The translations under genes were made by a program, and so were the position numbers. 31,424 bases of DNA, from the NCBI GenBank assembly GCA_001778275.1, contig MFGM01000066.1, positions 4,225 through 35,648 on the forward strand, in the 5' to 3' direction. Source of the DNA: Candidatus Falkowbacteria bacterium RIFOXYC2_FULL_48_21. GTDB taxonomy: Bacteria; Patescibacteriota; Patescibacteriia; UBA11705; JABHMO01. Below are positions 1 through 10,600 of the stretch, in pieces (the stretch's first letter is position 1; every line of letters begins with the position of its first letter). The notes under the pieces were generated by a model. That model searched no databases. It saw only the letters and a list, made by a program, of their open reading frames with translations, and was not told the DNA's origin.

Positions 1-27
1 GCGGTGAAAGCGGTGCTGGCCGGATAA
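1..27 (+). CDS. Possible 3' end of an upstream gene
   Basis: Frame 1 reads AVKAVLAG followed by TAA, so this may be the last eight codons of a gene that starts before the window. Too little is visible to name it. Positions 28-116 hold no recognisable gene or clear promoter. Confidence 0.25.
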   Translation, partial: AVKAVLAG

Positions 28-116
28 AACAAAATTCAATTTAACGTCCGCAAGGGCGTGAAGCGCCTCGGAGTATTCGCCCATGCTAAAGGAACGATGC
101 TTCCGGGCACAGTCAA

Positions 117-2375
117 ATGGCTTCATCCAACGGGTCATCCAAATTGGTTATAAAAATAACTGCCAGTTGTTTTGTATTAGCATTGGCGGTTATTTTATTT
201 GCGCCAGCCTCGCCGAGTCTAGGCGGGCCGGCCGTGGCGTACGCGCAAACCACTAATGATGTGAATCAAAATCTGGAGCAAGTGGCCGCGGAAACGCCCC
301 TCCAAAATGCCGGCCTTATCACTATTGTCGGCCGGGTGATAAAGATATTCATCGGCATTCTCGGCGTGATCGCGCTCATCATCGTTTTGTACGCCGGCTT
401 CATATACATGACGAGTGGGGGAGATCAGGAAAAGGTCATGACGGCCAAGAAGTGGCTGATCAACGGCGTGATCGGTCTCGCCATTATTTTTTCCGCGTAT
501 TCCATCACTGTTTTTATATTCAATCTTTTTACCGACAATGAATATCAACTGGCCGGCGGCCCCCAATACCAAACAGCCGGCTTGACCGGCGGCGCGTATG
601 GCATTTCCGGCGGCGCTTTCGGCAACATTATCCAAAATCATTTTCCCAAACCGGAGCAAACGGGCGTGCCGCGCAATACGATGATTTTGGTGACGTTCAA
701 AACGCCGATCTTGCCTGACTCCGTGATTGATATAACGGAAAACGTTTGTCCCGACAGTTTGGATCCAAAAACTTTATGCGGCGCGATCAAGAAAGACGCG
801 TTTCGTGTTTTTCGTTGCGCGGACATGATCGCCGAGGCGTTTGAAAAACCGGAAGGGAAAACTTGTGCCAGCGTGCCATTCTTTGACATTGCCGAAGGCA
901 ACGCTTGTAAGGCGGATGCCGAATGTAAAGGCGGACTGTGTAGTAACGGCGTTTGCACTGACAACAAGTTGGTGTCCGGCTATGGTATTATTACCGAAGA
1001 TCACAAAACCATCATATTCAATCCGTACGGCGATCTCAATCAGCACCTCGGCGACGCGAACAACGATGTGCCATATATTGTGTACTTAACTCCGGCCATC
1101 AAAAAGGACAGCGATCCGAAACAAACGATTTTCAGCAAAGCGTATCCTGATTACAAGTGGCGATTTACCACCAGCATTTTCTTGGATTTAACGCCGCCGA
1201 CGGTCAGTTCCGTGGTGCCGGCGAAAGTGCCGACTCCTCCCGGGTATCCTTTGAAGGTAAGCGAACAAACCGGTTGCAAATGCAAAAAAGGCGAAGAGAT
1301 TGGTTGTTCCAAGGTTGACTGCGACGGCTATGTTTATTTGAATCAAGCGATATACGTGAATTTCAACGAACCCGTTATTCCGCCATTGACGCAAACGCAA
1401 AATTGCAATGCGGGCGACAGCGACAATGAAGCGCAGTTGGTCAGCGAAAAAGTGGTTATGACCAAGGATGCTGAAGGAAAGGATGTGCTGTGTCAAAATA
1501 ATCACGTGCCGGGCGGCTGGAAAGTGGGCATTAATCAATATAAAACCGTGCAGTTCGTGGCCAAAACCAAGTGCGCGGGTGGCGCGACAAACTCGTGCGG
1601 GGAACCGGCGTTTTGTTTGCCGGAAAAAACGGATTTAACGGGCAAAGTGTTGGCCGCAAAAATTTTAACCGGTACGATCGGCTTGCCGGGCACGGGTATC
1701 ATGGACTTAGCCGGCAATTCGCTCGATGGCAATGCAAATGGAAAAACCGAAGGTCCGGGCACGCTTGACGCCAAGCAAGACGAGGCGGCCGCACTCGATA
1801 ACTTTTTGTGGACTTTTGCCACGGGCAATGCTTTGGATTTGACCGGCCCCGCGGTCATCAAGCTCGAGCCGAACAATGCCACGGGCGACTTGGGTAATTT
1901 GGACACGATAATCAAAGCTTTCTTTACCGAGTATTTGGACGCGGACAGCGTGGATACGCAGGTGGAATTGATCGGCAGAGAGTCCGATGGCAAAGATTTC
2001 AAAAGTTGGTTTGATGCGAATCTCGGCAGTACCGTTTTGACGGAAATGGTTGACGGCAAGCCGGTGGTGGTAGGCGAGGAGGTGGATATGACGCAAGTCG
2101 CGATTACGCACGGTTCATTTGGCAAGTATAATGAGGGAGACAAGTTTTTGCCGATTTACACACCGATCATGAAGTCCGGCATCAAAGATTCGCGACAAAA
2201 TTGTTTCAGCCCGATGAAAGAAGATCCGGGCGCCAATGTGGACAAAAGTAATTGCGCGCAAAATAATAAAGCCGGCCAATCTTGCTGTCCGAACTCCGGT
2301 TTTATGCTCAATCCAGTGCCCAATCCTGTGGGAGAGGATGCGTCCGAATGCGCCATGCCGGATATAAAAAAATAA
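117..2375 (+). CDS. Secreted protein with pilin-like two-helix N-terminus and Ig-like domains
   Basis: A 752-aa exported or membrane-anchored protein of unknown function. Residues 1-43 look like a signal peptide ending AYA before Gln44. Two hydrophobic helices follow at about 70-95 and 112-136, joined by a short loop with YMTSGGDQEKV. This arrangement resembles the VirB2/TrbC-like 'pilin' domain common in Patescibacteria. The rest (about 175-752) looks like repeated SbsA/Big_5-type Ig-like domains (for example PTVSSVVPAK near 360) with Cys-rich inserts such as CKADAECKGGLC. The N-terminal 140 residues are clearly paralogous to those of the 3570-aa protein starting at 4644, and the restriction-modification pair sits between the two genes. 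A repeat-encoded segment PASPSLGGPA lies inside the signal peptide. No sorting signal is visible at the C-terminus. A surface or cell-envelope role is inferred. No convincing Shine-Dalgarno precedes the ATG. Confidence 0.85.
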   Translation: MASSNGSSKLVIKITASCFVLALAVILFAPASPSLGGPAVAYAQTTNDVNQNLEQVAAETPLQNAGLITIVGRVIKIFIGILGVIALIIVLYAGFIYMTSGGDQEKVMTAKKWLINGVIGLAIIFSAYSITVFIFNLFTDNEYQLAGGPQYQTAGLTGGAYGISGGAFGNIIQNHFPKPEQTGVPRNTMILVTFKTPILPDSVIDITENVCPDSLDPKTLCGAIKKDAFRVFRCADMIAEAFEKPEGKTCASVPFFDIAEGNACKADAECKGGLCSNGVCTDNKLVSGYGIITEDHKTIIFNPYGDLNQHLGDANNDVPYIVYLTPAIKKDSDPKQTIFSKAYPDYKWRFTTSIFLDLTPPTVSSVVPAKVPTPPGYPLKVSEQTGCKCKKGEEIGCSKVDCDGYVYLNQAIYVNFNEPVIPPLTQTQNCNAGDSDNEAQLVSEKVVMTKDAEGKDVLCQNNHVPGGWKVGINQYKTVQFVAKTKCAGGATNSCGEPAFCLPEKTDLTGKVLAAKILTGTIGLPGTGIMDLAGNSLDGNANGKTEGPGTLDAKQDEAAALDNFLWTFATGNALDLTGPAVIKLEPNNATGDLGNLDTIIKAFFTEYLDADSVDTQVELIGRESDGKDFKSWFDANLGSTVLTEMVDGKPVVVGEEVDMTQVAITHGSFGKYNEGDKFLPIYTPIMKSGIKDSRQNCFSPMKEDPGANVDKSNCAQNNKAGQSCCPNSGFMLNPVPNPVGEDASECAMPDIKK
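204..234 (+). repeat. 31-nt dispersed palindromic repeat, copy 1 (in coding sequence)
   Basis: These 31 bases are identical to 15777-15807 in an unrelated gene. In both genes they are read in the same frame, giving PASPSLGGPA. The core is an imperfect inverted repeat (CCTCGCC against GGCGGG around a short centre). Here the insert lies in the late hydrophobic/cleavage region of the signal peptide. Confidence 0.85.
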
Positions 2376-2445
2376 TCTTTTGAAATCAATTTAGTCGACT
2401 GCGCGTTTCCATGGGCAAAGAAATAGCAATTAAGAGCAACCGAGC

Positions 2446-3906
2446 ATGAATGCAGAAATAAAAAAACAAAATGGCGTTGTGTTTACTCCGGCGTGGGTGG
2501 CTGATTTTATGGTTAAAGAAGTGTTGGCTGGCAGAAAAATGACGGGGAAGGAAAAGATTTTAGATGCAGGCTGTGGCGATGGTGTTTTTTCCGTAGCCGC
2601 GGCGAGAGAATTTGCGCGACTGTCCGGTAAGCCGTTGCATCGGGTGATAGTTGAAAATATCTATTTTGTTGATATTTCGGCAGAGTATATTGAGGCGACA
2701 AAGCGGAATTTGCAGAATTTAACAAAAAAGAAGGTTTCACAGTTTAACGATATAAAGGATGATTTTTGTTTTCATAACTTTGTTGATAAGTTTGATTTTA
2801 TTATCGGCAATCCGCCATATGTGCGAATTCAAAATCTGAATGATAGGCGGGAACAATTGCAAAAAAGATTTGTATCTGCGTCAAGCGGAGCGATTGACCT
2901 GTACTTCTGTTTTTTTGAGAGGGCATTGGCTTTACTGATGGCCGATGGCAAGGTTGCCTTTATTACGCCCAATTCCCATTTCTATTCGGCCGCTGGGAAA
3001 AATTTACGGACTTTAATGTTGTCGCACTTATTGAAAGTGGTAAATTTTGATCATTGGCAAATTTTTAAGGACGCTACCGCTTATACGGCTATAACGATTT
3101 TACAGAAGGAGTCTTCGGATGTTTTTCTTTATGCGGAAAATTTTAAAAGTGATTTCGAGGGTATTCGATATAAGAAGGTTTTGACACGATTTTTACGACC
3201 TTCTCGCTGGGAGTTTTTTGACGAAGAATATATGGAACGGGTGGTTAAGCTGAACAAGAAATACTCGACACTTCAGGAAATCGCCGACATCCACTATGGT
3301 ATTGCTACGTTAAAGGACGAGATATACATATTTGCTCCGAAAAAGAACGATCGTGAATACTTTTATGTCGATGGATCAAAAATCGAAAAGAATTTGTGCG
3401 TGCCGATTATCAAAGCATCTACGTACAAAGGGCAGCCTCAAAATTTGTATTTGATCTTTCCCTATAAAAATAAAAAAATAATTCCCAGTGTTGTGTTTCA
3501 GAAGAATTATCCGGAGGCATATAAATATTTTTTGAGTAAAAGAGATGTTTTAGCGGCGAGAGACAAGGGGGGCGGAAAATATTACGAAGAGTTTTACGCT
3601 TTTGGACGAAATCAGGGGTTGGCAACCAGTTTTGGAAAAAAAATTATTACCAGCACTATGAATATTGCCCCGAAGTTTTACGTGGTTGAGGATGAAACGA
3701 GTAGTTTTTACGCTGGATACTGCATTAAACCAAGGGGCGGTATTGACCTTAATGAGTTATGCGCGGCTTTAAACTCCGATTTAATGAAAGAATATATCGC
3801 CTCTGTCTCAAAAAGTTATCGAGGCGGTTATAAGTCTTATGCGAAAGGTTTCATAAAGGATTTTGTGCATCCAAAGTTTTACAAGGTGCAGCCTGTTTTA
3901 ATTTAG
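2446..3906 (+). CDS. N6-adenine DNA methyltransferase (TaqI/Eco57I-like)
   Basis: A 486-aa S-adenosylmethionine-dependent DNA methyltransferase. The AdoMet-binding motif I is DAGCGDG at residues 40-46. The catalytic motif IV is NPPY at residues 122-125, the form typical of adenine-N6 methylation. The N-terminus (GVVFTPAWVADFMV) is the 'TP' motif X region seen in TaqI-like gamma-class enzymes. Residues from about 240 to the end resemble a C-terminal target-recognition domain. The gene is followed after 17 nt by a probable endonuclease, so the two form a likely type II restriction-modification unit. Both genes are visibly richer in A+T than the flanking genes, which suggests horizontal transfer. 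Target specificity cannot be read from the sequence. Confidence 0.88.
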   Translation: MNAEIKKQNGVVFTPAWVADFMVKEVLAGRKMTGKEKILDAGCGDGVFSVAAAREFARLSGKPLHRVIVENIYFVDISAEYIEATKRNLQNLTKKKVSQFNDIKDDFCFHNFVDKFDFIIGNPPYVRIQNLNDRREQLQKRFVSASSGAIDLYFCFFERALALLMADGKVAFITPNSHFYSAAGKNLRTLMLSHLLKVVNFDHWQIFKDATAYTAITILQKESSDVFLYAENFKSDFEGIRYKKVLTRFLRPSRWEFFDEEYMERVVKLNKKYSTLQEIADIHYGIATLKDEIYIFAPKKNDREYFYVDGSKIEKNLCVPIIKASTYKGQPQNLYLIFPYKNKKIIPSVVFQKNYPEAYKYFLSKRDVLAARDKGGGKYYEEFYAFGRNQGLATSFGKKIITSTMNIAPKFYVVEDETSSFYAGYCIKPRGGIDLNELCAALNSDLMKEYIASVSKSYRGGYKSYAKGFIKDFVHPKFYKVQPVLI

Positions 3907-3923
3907 ATTTAATTGGCGACAAT

Positions 3924-4622
3924 ATGGAAAAATTGCGATATGAGTTTTTGGTGGCGATTGCCAAGGCGTTTCGCGCGTACAATAGGAAGGGTGGCGCGCG
4001 TAGCACAAAAAAGCTCGAACCGATTCATAGATTTTTAGCAAAAACTATTTTGCGGGAGATAGGTAATAATTTTTCCGTAAAATCATTGGGCTTTGGCGAT
4101 GGGAAGGAGGCTAAACTCGAGGGAAAATACTACACGAAGGATCTTGATATCGCTATTGTGAAGCACGAAAAAATTATAACGACAGTAAGTTTCAAGTTCG
4201 TTACATCTAACTATAAGCAAAACGCGAATAATTATTTTGAGGGAATGATGGGTGAAACCGCTAATATTAGGCGAAAAAATGTGGGGTTTGCGCATTTCTT
4301 AGTGTTGCGTGGACATACCCCCTATTACTCGAAAAACAAAGGTAATCTCCGCGGCAAAGAGCAAAAAATAGAGAAGATTAACGATAAAGACTTGCAAAAA
4401 TACATAAAATTATTTAAGGATGCGGATTTTCCACACAAGCCGGATTTGATGGGAATCTGTGTTATAGATTTTGACCGAAAGGGTGTTCCTGTGTTTGTTG
4501 ACTTTCGCGACTTTGATTTTTCGCAGGAGACACAAGCGATATTGGCAAGCGATTTTTCGCTAGAGGGTTTTTTGAATAAATTGACACACTTCATTGGCTA
4601 TAAGGATAGTTTATTTTCGTGA
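3924..4622 (+). CDS. Putative type II restriction endonuclease
   Basis: A 232-aa protein placed immediately after the adenine methyltransferase, with the same AT-rich composition. I do not recognise the exact family. Residues about 68-90 read GKYYTKDLDIAI, then VSFKFV, which resembles a PD-(D/E)XK nuclease core (Asp on one strand, then a strand with a Lys); the usual E before xK appears replaced. It is followed by SNYKQNANNYFEGMMGET, which looks like a conserved functional patch. There are no membrane segments. The assignment as the cognate endonuclease rests mostly on gene position and this weak motif. It could instead be another methyltransferase-associated protein. Confidence 0.6.
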   Translation: MEKLRYEFLVAIAKAFRAYNRKGGARSTKKLEPIHRFLAKTILREIGNNFSVKSLGFGDGKEAKLEGKYYTKDLDIAIVKHEKIITTVSFKFVTSNYKQNANNYFEGMMGETANIRRKNVGFAHFLVLRGHTPYYSKNKGNLRGKEQKIEKINDKDLQKYIKLFKDADFPHKPDLMGICVIDFDRKGVPVFVDFRDFDFSQETQAILASDFSLEGFLNKLTHFIGYKDSLFS

Positions 4623-4643
4623 AAACTTTGACAATCAAAGCAC

Positions 4644-7600
4644 ATGAAAAATAAAAACCGGTTAAAATATTTCTTTGTCCTCGCCATCGTCATGGCGCTC
4701 TTTTGCGTTGGCTTGTTGTTCGTTCAATCCGCCATGGCGCAAGTCACGACCGGTGCGGAAGAGGTGGGCGTGGCGGCCGGGTTTGACACGGGTCGGAGTT
4801 TGACGGCCATCGTCGGTCAAATTATAAAAATAATTTTGGGTTTTCTCGGCGTAATCGCGATTTGCATTGTTTTGTACGCCGGATTTCTCTACATGACGAG
4901 CGGCGGCAATCAGGAAAAAGTGGAAACCGCGAAAAAATGGATGATCAATGGCGCCATCGGATTAGCCTTGATTTTTTCCGCTTTTGCCATTACCACCTTC
5001 ATATTTAATAGTTTGAGCGAAGCGACCGGCACGGGGCAAGAAGCGGACGGCGGCGGCCTCGGGGGCGATGGATATTTTCCGGCCGGCTCATCTAGCGCCT
5101 TCATCGTAAAGGCCGTGGCGCCGCAAGGCGCGGGTGCGCCGTTGAACACGGTGGTAAAAATGGCATTTTCCAAACCGGTCAATGCCGCCACCATTACCGA
5201 CAAAAATATTCAAGTGGTTGACGATGCTTCCGGTAGCAGCGTGGCCGGCAAGCTGGAAGTTTACGGCGAGAAAAAAGACAAGGTTAAGTTTACGCCATCG
5301 GCCAAGTGTCCGGACGAAGCGTGCGGCAAAGAGGGGTGCTTTGATAAAAATAAAAAATATAAAGTTACGTTAAAAGCCGGAGCGATCAAATCCAATACCG
5401 GCTCTTTCGGTTTGTCCTGCGCTCTCGGCAGTAAATGCACGGCGACGTTTACCACGGCGGAGAAGTGTGATGCGGCCGCGCCGACGGTTTGGTTTACCGA
5501 GCCGATTGACGGCGGCAAGGTTAATCAGGAAAATTTTATCAATGGGGCGGGCGTGCCCGTTTCGATCAAAGCGAAAGACGACGTTGGCGTTAGCGGTATT
5601 AATTTAAATATTGATAGTAAAGATTTTGACTCCGCATCAGCGGAAAAGGACATATTACAACCGTTTTTTGAATTTAGTTTTGACTGGGATACGGAAGGTG
5701 TGAAAGTCGGGCCGCACACGTTGAAAGCCGCGGCGGAAGACGTGAACGATCATACTTCAACCAAGGAAATATCGGTTTCGGTTTTGCCGGGATATTGTTT
5801 CGATAAACTGGGCAATCCGCAATGCAATGCGGAACATCCTGACTGCGGCGCGTGTGATGGAAAAACTTGCACGAAAAATGAGGATTGCGCCGGTCTGTGT
5901 ATCAAATCTTGCGATAATGATAAAAATAAAAAGTGTGAGAAGGATACGGAGTGTGGCGCGGGCGGTAAATGCGTCGGCATTTGCGTGACCGAGCCGATTA
6001 TCACTGATATCGCGCCAAAGTCGGCCGGACCGGGCAGTTTGGTGACGATTGTTGGCGCCGGTTTTCTCAATTACCAATCCGGCGACAAAACAGGACAAGT
6101 ATATTTTTCCGGCAAAGACGCGCAGGGCAAAGTTCAATACATAAAAGCGGAACTGGGCTGTAATGCCAATTCCGCGTGGAATAATAATCAGATTATCGCA
6201 AAGGTGCCGGCCGGCGCAGTGACCGGGCCGATTAAAGTGGAAAATTATCTGGCCAAGTTTGACACCACGGACGACAAAGACGGCTGGGACGGCGACTTTA
6301 CTTTTTCCGTGAAAGACGTGTATCCCGGGCTGTGCGCGGTGGAAAAAGAAAACTGCATGCCGAGTTGCGTGGATAATGTTTGCAAACTTTGTAACGCGGC
6401 CGCGATGAGCGAGAAAGTGAAGGCTACGGGTAATAACTTTGGCGCCAAGGATGATGATGATTTGGTTTTCTTCGGTCAAATCCCGGCCGGATTTGGCGCC
6501 GGATTTTCGTGGAAGCCGGAAAGCGTTTCCGGCCTCGAGGTACCGGTCATCAAGTCCGGCAAGTCGAACGTGGCGATAAGTAAAGGAAAAAAATGCGCCA
6601 ACACGGAAACCGGCGAGGTTTGCGTGGCCAAAGCGGATGACTTGAAATGCGTTTGTAAAGATATTTACAGCAACCCTGTCGCCTTTACCGTTTTGCCAAT
6701 GGAAAATCTGCCGAAGATCGACGGCGCGTCGCCGTTGCCAACCAAAATCGGGCAGATGTTGACGATAAAAGGTTTAAATTTCGGTATTAACGTCGGTCAT
6801 GTGGAAATCGCGCGCGAGATCGGCGGCCAGCCGTATGAATGGGCCGTCGGGCTTGGTTGCGGGCCGGAAGCGTGGTCGGAAAATGAGATTATTGTCAAAA
6901 TTCCGGAAACGATATCAGCCACTGTGGCCGCGATCAAGGACGCGAGCGTTTTTGCGAAAGATTATAAATTGTTGGTATACAATGCCGCCAATATTTCGAG
7001 CGTGCCGCTTCAGTTTGAAATCGTGGAAGGCGAGCCTGGCCCGGGCATTTGTTCATTAACGCCGAACAACGGGCCGGTCGGTATTGCGGTGGATTTGAAT
7101 GGCGAATATTTTGGTGATGAAACACAATATGATATTAAGTTTTCCGCCACCGGCGGCGACAAAATTACTTGTCCGGACGGCGTGAAGCTTTGCGATCCGG
7201 ACATGGATGATAAATGCGCTTGCACCAAGAAGGCGGATGCGGGGGTGAAGGTGACGAGCGTGGGCGACTGGGCGGCGGCCAAAAAGACGTTAATCGATAA
7301 TGCGGTGGTGCCGGTCGGCGCGGTTACTGGCGATGTTTATTTGCAAAGCAAGGATGGCAAAGTAAAAAGCAATTCAGTCAAATATAAAGTCGGCAGTTGT
7401 ACGCAAAATTCTTGCGTCAAACCTTTGCTTTGTTGCGACAGCGGCTCGTGCGAAGCCAAGTGCAAGGAGGCGGTGGTTTATCAGCCGGCCGAGTACATGT
7501 GGATCATGAGCACCGGTCCATTACCGAAGATGCTCCAAGTGCTGGAGCGGCCGTGCGTGGTCGGACTGATTCCGCAATCGCCATCGCCGTATAAATTCAC

Positions 7601-10600
7601 CGAAGACGCTTGTCCGAACGGCAAAATTTCGGCCACGTTCAATATGCCATTGGCCGAATCCATAAAGGCGGTGCCGGAATTATTACAGAACAATATCGAA
7701 ATCAGAAGGTGCAAAGTCAAGGGCAAGGAGTGCGATTTCAAAACTTGCGCGGCTCAAGATTCGGACTCGTGCGTTTATCGGACATTCAAAAAAGTGGTGG
7801 AAAAGGATATTACCCCGCCGAATTTATATCTTAGTTGTACCCTTGGCGGAACCAAGGTGGCCAGTTGCGATCCGGCGAAAGATACCGGCTGTACTTGCGT
7901 TGGCGTGGGCGCGTTGACTACGGCGTTCGGTCTGGTGGACTCGCTTGGCGAGGAAACCAACGCGATGGTGGCGGTGGACGCGAATCCGGGCGTGGTGAAA
8001 AAGGTGGCGCTTGGCAATGGCGCGGCGCAATACAATTTATTTGAAGATACGTGGTATGAATTGACGTTAAAGGGCGGACCGGCCGGCGTGCGCACCGAGG
8101 CTAACGGCAAATTTTTGGCGGCTGATTATGTTTGGAAATTTAAAACCAAAAAAGATATTTGCGTGCCGGACAATCTGCTCATGACGCCGCTCGTTGGCTT
8201 GATTAAAGAATTGTACGGACCGGACAGCGAGCAGAAATATCTCGTCTCCGGCCAATATCAATGTCAAGAAATTCCATTGCAAGGCGAAGCTTGGCAATGG
8301 AAAGATTTGGAGCTTGGCCCGCCGAATCCGAACAAGGTGACCTTTGCCGGTTATGCTTGCGCCGAGCCGACCAAGACGGCGTATATTTGCCCGGTGGAAA
8401 AAACTAATCGTCCGGACATCGGTTATTTCAAAACCACGGCCGTGGAAGGTGATCCGGTGACGTTCAATTATGAAACGCCGCCGGGCGCGCCGATTGAAAT
8501 CGAAGCCAAGGCCGAACCGCAGGACGCGGCATTGAAAAAAGTGTTTGACAGTTTGTATAAAAAAGGTTTCTTGGAAATCAGATTCAGCGAGCCAAAGGTG
8601 GTGGATTTTTATCCGAACTGCCAGGAGGCGTGTATCAATACCAATATTCACGCTTCTTTCAACACGCAAATGGACGCGGCCAGCTTTACACCGGACACGG
8701 TTAAGCTTTACGCGTGCGCTTCCGCCGATTGCGCGCAGATGCAGCCGGTGCCCATCACCTTGGGCGATTTGCAATATCAATATCTGAAGAACGCGGCGTT
8801 TGAAACTACGCAAAATAAAATCCAGCTGGCGTGGGAAAATGGCGCCACTTTATTACCGAACAAATTTTATCGCGTGGTCATGACGAACGGCGTTATGAGT
8901 TACAGCCAAGTGAAATTGGCCGGGCTTAACTATGCCACCGTCAACGCGCCAAAAGGCGATTGCGCCGACGCGGTGGATGATGATGGCGATGGTCAGATTG
9001 ATTTTACCGGCGGTTATGTTGTGAAAAACGATACGGAAAAACAGTTGACCTATGTTTGCGGTTGTTATAATCAAACGGCGAACACTTTCGCCTCATATAA
9101 TAGTATCGATCAGGCGAGCGGGTGCGCCAAGACGGAGAATGTGGTGTTTGGTTGCCGAGATATCAAGGCGGGGGGAGACGTGGTCTCGACCGCGGAAGCG
9201 CTGAAACAAATAACGGACAGCGCTACTTACTTTGCGCCTGATCAGCAATGCGCTTTGCCGCAAGGTTTTGAATTGGGCGAAAACGCGGCGTTTGACGCGT
9301 TCAGCTGGATATTCAAAACAAAAAATGATCCGGAAAAGTGTTTGCCTGATCGAGTGGAAACATTGCCCTTGCAATATATTTCTTCCGCCATGGGAGAAAA
9401 GATCGAATACGCGGCTACGCCGTTTTCCAAGCCGGACAACTGTTCGGCCAAAGGTCAGCCGCTCAATCCGTTCAGTTATAATTGGGAGTGGTCCAGCACC
9501 CAGCCGGCGGTGGCGACCATCAGCACCGCCACGACCGCGGCCACGGCCAAGCCGTTTTGTTCGGACAGTTGTTTGTCAAAAGGCAGTACGCCGTATGCCA
9601 CGGTTTGCGGCGATGGTGAGATTAAAGACGGCGAGGAGTGTGATGATAAAAATGCTGTTGATGGCGATGGCTGTAGCGCAAAATGTTTGAGAGAAGCGGT
9701 CAATAATTGCAACGCGGCGCAATTGAAATCGCCGGACGCGGTTTGTTGCGGTAATGGCAAAGTGGAGAAAGATAAGGGCGAAGAATGCGATGCCGGATGC
9801 GAATATAAAAATAAACAAGGCGCGGCATGCGATCCCTTGATCGAGACGAAGGATTGCGTTTGCGTTTCCAAAGAAAAAGTTTGTTCCAATGCTTGTCAGA
9901 ACGCCGGCACGGGCGCCGGTTTCACTTGCGGTAACAGCGTTAAGGAGCCGGGCGAGGATGCGGACTATGGCCAAGCAAATAAAAATTTTGGATTGAACGA
10001 TAAATGTTTAAATAACGGAGCCGTTTACAAAAGCACGGACGCGGCGGCCGCCGCCATTTGTGGCAATGGCAAGATTGAAGGCGGGGAAGAGTGCGAAGCG
10101 ATTTGTAAGTTTCCGGACGGTGCGATTTGTACCGACGATTTGGAAAATTGTGTTTGCTCGATTTACAACAACCCGCTGTGTACGGATAAGTGTTTGTGGA
10201 AAGGGTTTCCGTCTTGTGCCGCCGGTTGCAGTAAAAAAGTGACTTGCAATTCCGGCGATCTCGGCTGTACCGGCAAGAAAAAAGTTGATTGCGACAGCGG
10301 CGCGGATTGTTACGGCCAGAAGTTGATTACTTGCGATAGCGACAATGCGGACAAATACGGTTGCGCGCTCGGCGGCAAGTTCGTGTCTTCGTGTTTGATC
10401 GGTTCATCGCCGGACTGCACGGGCGGCCAGCGCGAAGCGGCTTGTTATAAAGATGAAGAATATAAGGACGCGCTTGGCGTTGTCCATAAATGCCAAGGCG
10501 AGAAAAATTACGATTGCAATCAATGTGTGAACGGTATTTTGACGATTGATATTGATTGCCCGGCCAATGATGTGACCTGTTTGAAAGCCACAAAAAAAGA

